From positions 8,637,501 through 8,701,500 of the forward strand of contig NZ_FNSV01000005.1 in the NCBI RefSeq assembly GCF_900105905.1: a stretch of DNA of 64,000 nt, written 5' to 3'. Below are positions 35,669 through 43,706 of the stretch, piece after piece. A program made the translations under genes and the position numbers. Position 1 is the first letter of the stretch. Every line of letters starts with the position of its first letter. This stretch comes from Rhodococcus koreensis. Lineage in GTDB: Bacteria; Actinomycetota; Actinomycetes; Mycobacteriales; Mycobacteriaceae. Under the pieces are notes generated by a model. The model was given only the letters and a program-made list of their open reading frames with translations, made no database searches and was not told where the DNA came from.

Positions 35669-35721
35669 GCCCGCCCGAGCCGATGCCGCGGTTGTCGCAG
35701 CATCGGCCCGGGCGGGCTTTT
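35669..35721 (+). terminator. Rho-independent terminator
   Basis: GCCCGCCCGAGCCGATGC (35669-35686) pairs with GCATCGGCCCGGGCGGGC (ending 35717, small bulge), followed by TTTT. It closes the ssuD operon and faces the convergent AKR gene. Confidence 0.8.
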
Positions 35722-35749
35722 CAGTTGTCGTCTGCCGAAATCTGCTCGG

Positions 35750-36781
35750 TCAGAGCTCGAGCCCCGTGCCGTGCACGCCGTGTTCCTCTATGAGCGCCAG
35801 TTCGTCGTCGGTGAGCGCCGGGAAGTTCAGGGCGGCGATGTTGTGGTCGAGTTGCTCGGTCGAACTCGCCCCGATCAGCGCCGACGTGACCTCCGGCCTG
35901 CGCAGTACCCACTGCAACGCGAGCTGGGCGAGTGACTGCCCGCGGGCCTCGGCGATCTTGTTGAGTTCGGCGGTGCGCTGCCGGTACGTCTCGTCGATCA
36001 CATCCGGCGTCAGGAATGAACTGTTCTGCGCCCGTGCGTGTTCGGGAATCGTCTCCAGGTACTTGTCGGTCAGGAGGCCCTGCGCCAGCGGCGAGTACAC
36101 GATGAGCCCGAATCCGTCCTGGTGGGCGGTGTCCAGCAGGCCGTTCTGTTCGGGGCGCCGGTCGTAGATCGAGTAACGCGCCTGGTGGATGAGCAGCGGG
36201 ACACCGGCCTGGCGGAGCAGTTCGGCGGCCTCGTGGGTGCGATCGGGGAGGTAGTTGGAGATGCCGACGTAGAGCGCCTTGCCCTGCTCCACCGCGCTGA
36301 CCAGTGCACCGACCGATTCTTCCAGCGGCGTGCTGAGGTCGGGGCTGTGGTGGTAGAAGATGTCGACGTAGTCGGTGCCGAGGTCGCGCAGACTGTGGTC
36401 GAGCGAGGTGAGGATCGACTTGCGCGAGCCGCCCTTGAGATAGGGGCTCGGACCGATCGGATTGCCTGCCTTGGTCGACAGGATGAGTTCGTCCCGGTAG
36501 GGCGCGAGGTCCTTCGCGAGAACCCTGCCGAAGTTCTGCTGGGCCGCGCGGTGCGGTGGGCCGTAGCGGTCGGCGTTGTCGAAGTGGGTGATCCCCAGGT
36601 CGAATGCGTGGAGGATGATCTCCCGCTGGGTCGCAAAGGCGTAGTCGCTACCGAACTTCTGCCACAGGCCGAACGAGAAGGCAGGCAGATCGAGGCCGGA
36701 GTTTCCGGAGCGACGGTAGGGGACCTTCTCGTAGCGGTCCTCGGCGGCGGCGTAGGTGAGGTCGAAGGGGCTGGCGGTCAT
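35750..36781 (-). CDS. Aldo/keto reductase (YghZ/L-glyceraldehyde-3-phosphate reductase-like)
   Basis: A 343-residue aldo/keto reductase. The YghZ-like signatures are RRSGNSGLDLPAFSFGLWQK, FDLGITHFDNADRYGPP, LILSTKAGNPIGPSPYLKGG, VDIFYHHSPDLSTPLEESVG, YVGISNYLPDRTHEAAELL and SALIGASSTEQLDHNIAALN. Tetrad D, Y, K and H are all present. It differs from the tandem AKR pair at 3.6-5.7 kb. It is the last gene of the minus-strand operon starting at 40297 and may reduce an aldehyde product. Confidence 0.9.
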   Translation of the reverse strand: MTASPFDLTYAAAEDRYEKVPYRRSGNSGLDLPAFSFGLWQKFGSDYAFATQREIILHAFDLGITHFDNADRYGPPHRAAQQNFGRVLAKDLAPYRDELILSTKAGNPIGPSPYLKGGSRKSILTSLDHSLRDLGTDYVDIFYHHSPDLSTPLEESVGALVSAVEQGKALYVGISNYLPDRTHEAAELLRQAGVPLLIHQARYSIYDRRPEQNGLLDTAHQDGFGLIVYSPLAQGLLTDKYLETIPEHARAQNSSFLTPDVIDETYRQRTAELNKIAEARGQSLAQLALQWVLRRPEVTSALIGASSTEQLDHNIAALNFPALTDDELALIEEHGVHGTGLEL

Positions 36782-36828
36782 CGGTGTCGACTCTTCCGTT
36801 CTGATCGGTTGTTGTTGTGGGTCGGTGG

Positions 36829-38055
36829 TCAGAAAAGGCCGGTGGTGGGTGGTTCCTCGCCGGTCAGGTGGTAAGCCCCCGCGATCGCCTGCTTCCACTG
36901 CCGCGGGTTGTGATTGGCGGCCGTGCGCGCGTTGCGCCAGTGCCGGTCGAATCCGAGGTCTCGATTGGTGATGGAGCCACCGCCCACGTCGAAGAGCAGT
37001 TCCGCAGCCTCGAGCGCGGACTCGATTGCGATCGCGCTCGCGTGCGCGACGTGAACCGCGGCAGCAGCACCGGCGGTGCGTGCGGCGGGCCCGGTGAGTC
37101 CCCGGACATCTTCCAGTGTCTCGGCTGCCAACAGCACGACGGCCCGCGCCGCCTGGGCGCGGCCTGCGATCTGCCCGATTGTCTGCCGCACATAGGGATC
37201 CTCGACGCTGGTGTCCGCGGAGCTGTGCTTGATCGGCCGGGCCTTCTCCCGCACGTACCCGACCGCGTCGTCGAGGGCTCGCGCGGCCACCCCGGCCTGT
37301 ATCGCCGCGAGATAGAACTGCGCGAAACTGCCGGTCCACGGGTTGTCCGGCTGGGCCCGATCGGGGAAGGTCACTTCGTCGTCGGACACGCGCACGTTCG
37401 TCAGACGGGTCGTACCACTGGCCGTGAGCCGCTGGCCGACGGCGTCGAAGTCGTCGAGCCGCTCGACCCCCGGGCGGTCGACGGGAACCGTGAAGCGAAC
37501 CACCGTGCCGTCCTCGGCCAGAGCTTGTGACGAGAACCAGGATGCGTACAGCCCACCGGTCGAGTAGTACTTCTCGCCGTCGACCACCCAGCCACCACCC
37601 TCACGCCTGGCCGTGGCGTTCACCTGTCCGCTTGCGCCTCCGGTTCGCTCATTGCTCGTTCCGGCGAACAGATCCCGGTTGCGCAGCCGCGTCAGAATCA
37701 CGTCGCGGTGCGGCAGATCGGGCCGACTCGATACCTGCTCGGCGACGAGGAAACTGCTGCGCAATGCCTGCGCCACACTGGAGTCGGCGCGCGCCACTTC
37801 GATGACGACGTCGGCCACATCACGCAGCGAACCACCAGCACCACCGTCCTCCCGGGCGACGCCGACCAGCACGATCCCCGCGTCGGCGAGTGCACGGACC
37901 TCGCCGAAAGCGTAGTCGCGCGCCTTCTCCCGCGCCCCGGCGGTATCGCCCAGACGGCGCAGGACAGGGCGGACTGCAGCGCGGATACCCGCCACGGTGA
38001 GTCCGGAGACCGATGTCGCTTCGATCGACTCGTGTTCCGGGTACACAGCGGTCAT
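36829..38055 (-). CDS. DszC-like acyl-CoA dehydrogenase-fold flavoenzyme
   Basis: A 408-residue protein starting MTAVYPEHESIEATSVSG. Motifs are GIVLVGVAREDGGAGGSLRD, VDGEKYYSTGGLYASWFSSQ, FDAVGQRLTASGTTRLTNVR, RDLGFDRHWRNARTAANHNP. The last is shared with the 28308 gene and with FMNH2-dependent DszC/SfnC-type monooxygenases. The start overlaps the upstream LLM-like gene by 4 bp. It lies 47 bp before the AKR gene. Confidence 0.92.
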   Translation of the reverse strand: MTAVYPEHESIEATSVSGLTVAGIRAAVRPVLRRLGDTAGAREKARDYAFGEVRALADAGIVLVGVAREDGGAGGSLRDVADVVIEVARADSSVAQALRSSFLVAEQVSSRPDLPHRDVILTRLRNRDLFAGTSNERTGGASGQVNATARREGGGWVVDGEKYYSTGGLYASWFSSQALAEDGTVVRFTVPVDRPGVERLDDFDAVGQRLTASGTTRLTNVRVSDDEVTFPDRAQPDNPWTGSFAQFYLAAIQAGVAARALDDAVGYVREKARPIKHSSADTSVEDPYVRQTIGQIAGRAQAARAVVLLAAETLEDVRGLTGPAARTAGAAAAVHVAHASAIAIESALEAAELLFDVGGGSITNRDLGFDRHWRNARTAANHNPRQWKQAIAGAYHLTGEEPPTTGLF

Positions 38056-39023
38056 GACAACGCCTCCACGGTGTCGCGCAGGCCGAGGGATGCCCGCAGC
38101 GTCGGTCCTGTCGAGGCGGACAGCAGCGGCACGAGCGTGCGTACCGCGGCCAGGACGCCGTCGACCCCTCCGGTGGGTACCAGCTCCACAGCGTCCAACT
38201 TGTCGCGGTCGATCCAAGCGGCGAGCTCGTCGGCCAGTGTGCGTGCACTGGCGCCGGCGGACAGCGTCACACCGACGCGCCCGATGAGAGCGACGTCCTC
38301 GCGCTTTCGGCCGGCCTGCTCGAGGCCGGCAGTCAGAGCGAGGTCTGCGCCCGCCGACTGCCCCCGATCGACGACCACGGCGTCGGCGGACCGTGCCACT
38401 GCCGCCCAGCCGAGCACGTCCAGGTCGGCGGCGACGACGACCGGGCGTCCCTGCAGGGACGATGGGCCGTCCAGTGGCCCCGCGACTCGGTAGAAGCGGC
38501 CTTCGTGGTCGATCGCCCGGATCAATGCGTCGTCGACGACCAGTGCGCGTTCCTGGTCCCCGATCAGCGCGTCCCGGGGGAAGGATTCCCACAGGCGCGT
38601 GAGGATCTGGGCGTATTCGGACCAGCGCTCCACTGGAGCGGCGGCGACCGGGTCCGGCACGGTGGCCGCACTCACCTCGTCGCCTGCGCCGGGGCGCAGG
38701 ACCACACCGACCCGGCCGGCGGTGGCGCGGTCGAACGACAGGACGCGCCGAGCCACGTTGTACGGCGCGTTGTGGGTCGTCGGCACCTCCACGAGGTAGC
38801 CGATGTCGCCGAACCGGCCGGCGAGATACGCACCGGCCACGCTCGGGTCGATCGCTCGACGGCCACCGGCAGTGTCCAACAGGCGCAGCGCGGCGACGCC
38901 GGCCTCCCGCGCCGCCTCGGTGACCGTGACCGCCGCGGCCGGCGAGACGGGGTCGAAGCGGTCGGGCTCGGCACCAGCGCGTGCGTCGCCGACGGCGAGG
39001 TCGATCAGGATCGGGGTACTCAT
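38052..39023 (-). CDS. Short, divergent LLM-like protein
   Basis: A 323-residue protein, start MSTPILIDLAVGDARAGAEP with GAGG upstream. It keeps a reduced set of LLM features: VEVPTTHNAPYNVARRVLSF, DRATAGRVGVVLRPGAGD where active relatives have LDxxSGGRxGWNVVT, LWESFPRDALIGDQERALVV, RAIDHEGRFYRVAGPLDGPS and LQGRPVVVAADLDVLGWAAV. The glycine-rich flavin loop and the usual aromatic/asparagine WN motif are changed and about 100 residues are missing. It may be a non-catalytic subunit or a decaying enzyme. It is coupled to the DszC-like gene downstream. Confidence 0.8.
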   Translation of the reverse strand: MSTPILIDLAVGDARAGAEPDRFDPVSPAAAVTVTEAAREAGVAALRLLDTAGGRRAIDPSVAGAYLAGRFGDIGYLVEVPTTHNAPYNVARRVLSFDRATAGRVGVVLRPGAGDEVSAATVPDPVAAAPVERWSEYAQILTRLWESFPRDALIGDQERALVVDDALIRAIDHEGRFYRVAGPLDGPSSLQGRPVVVAADLDVLGWAAVARSADAVVVDRGQSAGADLALTAGLEQAGRKREDVALIGRVGVTLSAGASARTLADELAAWIDRDKLDAVELVPTGGVDGVLAAVRTLVPLLSASTGPTLRASLGLRDTVEALS

Positions 39024-39052
39024 GTGTTGCCTCTTCTGGATTCTGAGACTGT

Positions 39053-40297
39053 TCAGGGAGCGGCTTGGAGAGGTCCGCGGTCCCACACCCCGGCCGGTAG
39101 GTCGGGGACGTCGAGACCGAGGTGGTCACGCAGGGTCGTTCCGTCGTACTCCGTGCGGAAGAGGCCGCGCCGCTGCAGCTCGGGGATGAGGTGGTCGGCG
39201 AAATCGTCGAAGCCGGAGGGCAATACGTCGGGGATCACGTTGAACCCGTCTGCGGCGCCGTAGTGGAACCATCGCTCGATGTCGTCGGCGACCTGCTCGG
39301 GGGTGCCGACCACGATCCGGTGCCCACCACCCCCCGACAGCTTCTTCAGTAGCTGTCGCAGGGTCGGGTTTTCCCGGTCGATGATGTCCTTCACGACCCG
39401 GTAAAAGGTCTGTGACCCGCCGGCCTCGTCCGGTTCGGCGAGCAGCTCCGCAGGAATCGGTTCGTCGTCGGCAAGCCCGTCCAGCGAGAAGCCGAGTTGT
39501 CCCGCGAGCCGGCCGCGCGCGTAGGCGTCGGGGAGCAGGTCGTCGAGCAGCTCGCGCCGCTCGATCGCCTCGGCCTCGGTACTGCCGAGAACAGTCGACA
39601 GTCCAGGCAGGATCACGATCTCGTTCGGGTTCCTGCCGAAACGCCGGGCACCGTCGCGTAACTCTGTGCGGAAAGCCTTCGCCTTCCGAATGTCCTGTTC
39701 GGCGGAGAAGACGACCTCGCCGACGCGCGATGCCAGCTGCTTGCCGTCGCTGGAGCCTCCCGCCTGGACGACGACCGGGCGACCCTGGGGTGAGGGGAAT
39801 TCGGTTCTGGCGGCCCATGCGGCGACGACCTGTTCCACGAATTCTGATGCCCGCCGGTAGCGGAGGCCGTGGTCCGGCTCACCGGTGCGTCCGAAGTTGC
39901 GCGCGGCGATCGGCCCCGCCGTCGTGACGACGTTCCAGCCGAACCGGCCACCACTGAGGTGATCGAGGTCGCCGAGTCGTCGGGCGAGCTCGACAGGATC
40001 GTTGTAGGACGATGACAGCGTCGCAATCAGCCCGATCCGCTCGGTCTGTGCAGCAACCCGCGCCAGTACCGTGGTCGGCTCGAGGTTGTTGCCTGTCCGG
40101 TGCGTGATACTCGGGTCGAGCGAAGGTCCGTCAGCAAGAAATACTGCGTCGAGCTTGGCGGCCTCCGCCTTCTTCGCGATCGAGGTGTAGTGGTCGATCG
40201 TGTAACTGGCCAGGCCGTCCGTCGCTGGGAATCGCCACGATCCACCGAACACCCCGGCGTTGAGGATATTGACGTTGATGTGAAGCCGGCCGCTCAC
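39053..40297 (-). CDS. LLM-class flavin monooxygenase with an internal deletion
   Basis: A 414-residue LLM protein beginning MSGRLHINVNILNAGVFGGS, almost the same as the gene at 946. Landmarks are GDLDHLSGGRFGWNVVTTAG, NFGRTGEPDHGLRYRRASEF and HRIVVGTPEQVADDIERWFH. After ASEFVEQVVAAWAART the sequence jumps to EFPSPQGRPVVVQAGGSSDG. The block of about 33 residues between them in the 946 paralogue (SWEPDALVGDK through FDVAGPLNV) is absent, in frame. That block contributes to the substrate-side lid in this family, so specificity or activity may differ. It is the first gene of the minus-strand operon ending at 35750. Confidence 0.88.
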   Translation of the reverse strand: MSGRLHINVNILNAGVFGGSWRFPATDGLASYTIDHYTSIAKKAEAAKLDAVFLADGPSLDPSITHRTGNNLEPTTVLARVAAQTERIGLIATLSSSYNDPVELARRLGDLDHLSGGRFGWNVVTTAGPIAARNFGRTGEPDHGLRYRRASEFVEQVVAAWAARTEFPSPQGRPVVVQAGGSSDGKQLASRVGEVVFSAEQDIRKAKAFRTELRDGARRFGRNPNEIVILPGLSTVLGSTEAEAIERRELLDDLLPDAYARGRLAGQLGFSLDGLADDEPIPAELLAEPDEAGGSQTFYRVVKDIIDRENPTLRQLLKKLSGGGGHRIVVGTPEQVADDIERWFHYGAADGFNVIPDVLPSGFDDFADHLIPELQRRGLFRTEYDGTTLRDHLGLDVPDLPAGVWDRGPLQAAP

Positions 40298-40770
40298 TCG
40301 GTGGTCCTTTCATCGATGACGGGTGTGGATCGATCGGATCACTGTCGTCGAATGGCCATGGAATGGGAATGGTTCGAATCGTGCAGATTCACTGGAAAGA
40401 GTCTTAAGCCCGCACCGCGCCGGTCGCATGGTCCTCGATTCCGCGGTCGACCAGAAGTGGCTGTGGAACGACGTGCTGTGGCAGCGGAACGTCTACCAGC
40501 GGTGGTCGGACCGGACTTGTGGCACTCGCCTACCCTTCGTGTCCACTGACACCAGTACAGACCTGAACTGAAGGGAAGCTCACAGCGGCGAGGTCGCGAA
40601 CGAAAAGGGGCCGCGGGCCGCCCCCGGTGCAAGGCCCTGCGCGCGACGATTCTGTTCGTACACCGATCGTCGAGTCGTCGGAAAGCGGGGTCGATTCCCC
40701 CAGGTAAAGGGCCTAGGATTGGGACCTGTCGGGCGGCTGTCCGGCGCTTACGCTCGGGCAGGAGTGGCCG
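40298..40770. other. Divergent intergenic region (LLM / encapsulin)
   Basis: About 470 bp with no supported gene. It must hold promoters for the minus-strand LLM operon and the encapsulin operon. A GC-rich self-complementary stretch, GGGGCCGCGGGCCGCCCC, occurs near 40609-40626. No riboswitch was recognised. Confidence 0.45.
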
Positions 40771-41703
40771 ATGACGAATGCAAAACCGCAGCCGATGGCA
40801 TTGGGTGATGATGCCGCGCGCACTCTGGCGAATGCGACCAAGTCCATTCCGCAGATGGAGTCGATCACCCCACGGTGGTTGGTGCACTGCCTGAGCTGGA
40901 TCCCGGTGGAAGCCGGTATCTACCGGTTGAACCGGGTGGTGCATCCGGAGTCGGTCGATATCAAGTGTGACAACTTCGACGAGTCCCCGCTGCCGGAGAC
41001 GTTCGTCGATTACGAGAAGGAACCGCGGGAGTATCGGCTCAAGGCCGTGCACACCATTTTGGACGTGCACACCAGGGTGTCCGACCTCTACTCGAGCCCG
41101 CACGACCAGATCGCGCAGCAGCTGCGGCTCACCATCGAGGCGATCAAAGAGCACCAAGAGGGCGAGCTGATCAACAGCCCGGACTACGGGTTGATCGCGA
41201 ATACGGCGAAGAAGCAGAAACTCTCCACGGTCGGTGGGCCCCCGACGCCGGACGATCTGGACAACATGATCGCCAGGGCGTGGAAGGAGCCGGCCTTCTT
41301 CCTGACCCATCCCGAGGGGATTGCCGCGTTCGGCCGGGAATGCACGCGCCGCGGTGTACCGCCGCCGACCGTGAGCATGTTCGGTTCCCAGTTCGTGACA
41401 TGGCGGGGCATCCCGATCATCCCTTCGGACAAGGTCAAGGTCGAGGGCGGGAAGACGAAGTTCCTGCTGATCCGAACCGGCGAGTCCCGCCAGGGCGTGG
41501 TCGGTCTGTACCAGCCGGGCCTGGCCGGCGAGCAGGGGATGGGCCTGTCGGTGAAATTCATGGGAATCGACCGCAGCGCAATCGCGTCATATCTCGTCTC
41601 GCTGTACTGCTCGCTCGCGATCCTGACCGACGACGCTATCGCCTTGCTCGAGGACGCGGAGGTGGACAAGTTCCATGACTACGCCCCCTCATACCGGAAG
41701 TGA
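40771..41703 (+). CDS. Family 2A encapsulin shell protein (SrpI-like)
   Basis: A 310-residue HK97-fold shell protein. The ATG is preceded by CAGGAG. Recognisable features are the N-terminal arm LANATKSIPQMESITPRWLV, the P-domain-like YRLKAVHTILDVHTRVSDLY, RLTIEAIKEHQEGELINSPD, FGRECTRRGVPPPTVSMFGS and VTWRGIPIIPSDKV. There is no inserted cyclic-nucleotide-binding domain, which separates family 2A from 2B. The protein self-assembles into an icosahedral nanocompartment; in known systems the cargo is a cysteine desulfurase, and the next gene is exactly that. The reading frames overlap by 29 bp, so stoichiometric co-expression is likely. Expected to respond to sulfur status. Confidence 0.93.
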   Translation: MTNAKPQPMALGDDAARTLANATKSIPQMESITPRWLVHCLSWIPVEAGIYRLNRVVHPESVDIKCDNFDESPLPETFVDYEKEPREYRLKAVHTILDVHTRVSDLYSSPHDQIAQQLRLTIEAIKEHQEGELINSPDYGLIANTAKKQKLSTVGGPPTPDDLDNMIARAWKEPAFFLTHPEGIAAFGRECTRRGVPPPTVSMFGSQFVTWRGIPIIPSDKVKVEGGKTKFLLIRTGESRQGVVGLYQPGLAGEQGMGLSVKFMGIDRSAIASYLVSLYCSLAILTDDAIALLEDAEVDKFHDYAPSYRK

Positions 41704-43582
41704 GCCGGACGACCAGCCAGGTTTCGGCGGATGGGAACTGCCCGACGAAGCGACGTTGAACAGGCTGGCCGGCGAATATTTCTCGCGCCTACCGGGGTCG
41801 GGTGCCGCCGCGTCACCGGCAGCTGCCGCGACAGACGGCGCGAGTCAGCCGGGCCAGGTGCCGGGCGCGTCGCTGGATACGGTCACCGTTCCCCAGGGCT
41901 TCGAGAGCCAGGTCCCCGTCGCGCCGGCGTCACCGACCGGCCCGCCGGGCGGATCATCCGCGAGTAGCGCCGCAACGTCGTATGGCGCCACCCCAGCCGA
42001 GATCGCGGCGCCGTGGATAGACGAGGGTGTCTCACCGTCCGAACTGACCACCGAACTCCCAGGTGTGTCCACGGACGCCCCTGCATCGTCGTCGTTCTAC
42101 TTCCTCGACCCACCGAACGGTTATCGGCCCGGGTCGGGCGGTGTCGACACGAGTCGCGGGTACACGATCCCCGTCTCGGCACAAGAGATTCCCGCGGTGT
42201 CCGATCGGGCGCGCGCGTCGATGTCCGCCCCATCGTCCTCCGACGTGGGAGCACCGAGCTTCTACTTTCTCGACCGAGGCACGGCAGGGGCCGACACTGC
42301 GCCGCAGATCGGACGGGCCGGGCCGCACGGACCCGCCGTGGCGGATGCGCATCCCGGATTCGACGTCAACGCGGTTCGACGTGATTTCCCGATCCTGGGC
42401 GAACGAGTAAATGGATATCCGTTGGTGTGGTTCGACAACGCCGCCACGACGCAGAAACCGCAGGTGGTGATCGACCGGATCAGCTATTTCTACGAACACG
42501 AGAATTCGAATATTCATCGCGCCGCACACGAATTGGCTGCGCGTTCGACCGATGCCTACGAGCAGGCACGGCAGACGGTGGCACGGTTCATCGGTGCCTC
42601 GTCGGCGGAGGAGATCGTCTTCGTCCGCGGCGCCACCGAGGCGATCAACCTGGTGGCGCAGACGTGGGGACGTAAGAACATTCGCGAGGGCGACGAGATC
42701 GTGATCGCGCATCTCGAGCATCACGCGAATATCGTCCCGTGGCAGATGCTGGCGTCGGAGACGGGCGCGGTGATCCGGGTGATCCCGGTGGACGACTCGG
42801 GGCAGTTGATGATGGGGGAGTACACCAGGCTGCTGTCGGACCGTACGAAGCTCGTGGCCGTGGCCCAGGTGTCGAATGCGCTGGGCACGATCACCCCGGT
42901 GCGCCAGATCACGGAAGAAGCGCACCGTGCGGGTGCGATCGTCTTGGTCGACGGCGCGCAGTCGGTGCCGCACACCAGGGTCGACATGCAGTCGTTGGAC
43001 CCGGATTTCTTCGTCTTTTCCGGGCACAAGATCTTCGGCCCCACGGGGATCGGCGCGTTGTACGGCAAGTCCGACGTACTGGCGGATACCCCGCCGTGGC
43101 ACGGCGGGGGGAACATGATCACCGACGTGACCCTCGAGCGGTCCACCTATCAGCTGCCACCAGGGAGGTTCGAGGCCGGTACCGGAAGTATCGCCGACGG
43201 AGTGGGGTTGGGTGCTGCCATCGAGTACGTGGAGCGGATCGGGATCGAGAACGTCAACCGTTACGAGCATGTCCTGCTCGAATACGCCACCGCAGAACTG
43301 AGGAACGTTCCGGGGTTGCGGCTGATCGGTACCGCGGCGGAAAAGGCGAGCGTGATCTCATTCGTGCTCGCCGGGTACGAGCCGCTCGAGGTGGGTAAGG
43401 CGCTCAACTCGAAGGGCATCGCGGTGCGCGCGGGACATCACTGCGCGCAACCGATCATGCGGAGATTCGGTGTCGAGGGCACGGTGCGGCCGTCGTTGTC
43501 GTTCTACAACACCTGCGAGGAGGTGGACCGGATGGTCGCCGTCCTCCACCAACTGGCCGCCGATGCCGGTCGCCGCTCCTGA
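41675..43582 (+). CDS. Encapsulin cargo: SufS-type cysteine desulfurase with disordered N-terminal targeting domain
   Basis: A 635-residue protein. Residues 1-225 are Pro/Ser/Ala/Gly-rich and apparently disordered, with short conserved islands: LPDEATLNRLAGEYFSRLPG (22-41) and two copies of SFYFLD (140-145 and 195-200). Residues 226-635 form a class II (SufS/CsdA) cysteine desulfurase: FDNAATTQKPQ, HLEHHANIVPWQ, PLP lysine K452 in FVFSGHKIFGPTG, and the persulfide cysteine C590 in VRAGHHCAQPIMRRFGVEGT. It removes sulfur from cysteine, leaving alanine and enzyme persulfide. The N-terminal domain matches the long cargo-loading domains known for family 2A cargo. GGAGGTGG upstream lies inside the shell gene. 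Confidence 0.94.
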   Translation: MTTPPHTGSEPDDQPGFGGWELPDEATLNRLAGEYFSRLPGSGAAASPAAAATDGASQPGQVPGASLDTVTVPQGFESQVPVAPASPTGPPGGSSASSAATSYGATPAEIAAPWIDEGVSPSELTTELPGVSTDAPASSSFYFLDPPNGYRPGSGGVDTSRGYTIPVSAQEIPAVSDRARASMSAPSSSDVGAPSFYFLDRGTAGADTAPQIGRAGPHGPAVADAHPGFDVNAVRRDFPILGERVNGYPLVWFDNAATTQKPQVVIDRISYFYEHENSNIHRAAHELAARSTDAYEQARQTVARFIGASSAEEIVFVRGATEAINLVAQTWGRKNIREGDEIVIAHLEHHANIVPWQMLASETGAVIRVIPVDDSGQLMMGEYTRLLSDRTKLVAVAQVSNALGTITPVRQITEEAHRAGAIVLVDGAQSVPHTRVDMQSLDPDFFVFSGHKIFGPTGIGALYGKSDVLADTPPWHGGGNMITDVTLERSTYQLPPGRFEAGTGSIADGVGLGAAIEYVERIGIENVNRYEHVLLEYATAELRNVPGLRLIGTAAEKASVISFVLAGYEPLEVGKALNSKGIAVRAGHHCAQPIMRRFGVEGTVRPSLSFYNTCEEVDRMVAVLHQLAADAGRRS

Positions 43583-43706
43583 CGGGCAACCCGGCCCCAG
43601 GTTCGCTGCCTGGATCACGACTTCGGTGCTTGTCGCGGTGCTGGTCGCGACCGCGTTTTCGACCGTGGTTGCCGGTGTCATCCTGCGCCATGCAGACTCG
43701 CGTTAG
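43563..43706 (+). CDS. Candidate small single-pass membrane protein
   Basis: ATG 43563 overlaps the desulfurase 3' end by 20 bp and encodes 47 residues: MPVAAPDGQPGPRFAAW, one strong TM segment (ITTSVLVAVLVATAFSTVVA), then GVILRHADSR. The hydrophobic profile and the position at the end of the encapsulin operon support a real gene. No family is recognised and no clear Shine-Dalgarno is seen, so coupling by overlap would be needed. Confidence 0.4.
   Translation: MPVAAPDGQPGPRFAAWITTSVLVAVLVATAFSTVVAGVILRHADSR

Noticed and set aside
40771..41703. Shell protein as a phage HK97 capsid or prophage gene
   Set aside because: No other phage genes occur nearby, and the overlap with a SufS-type cargo gene fits a family 2A encapsulin.
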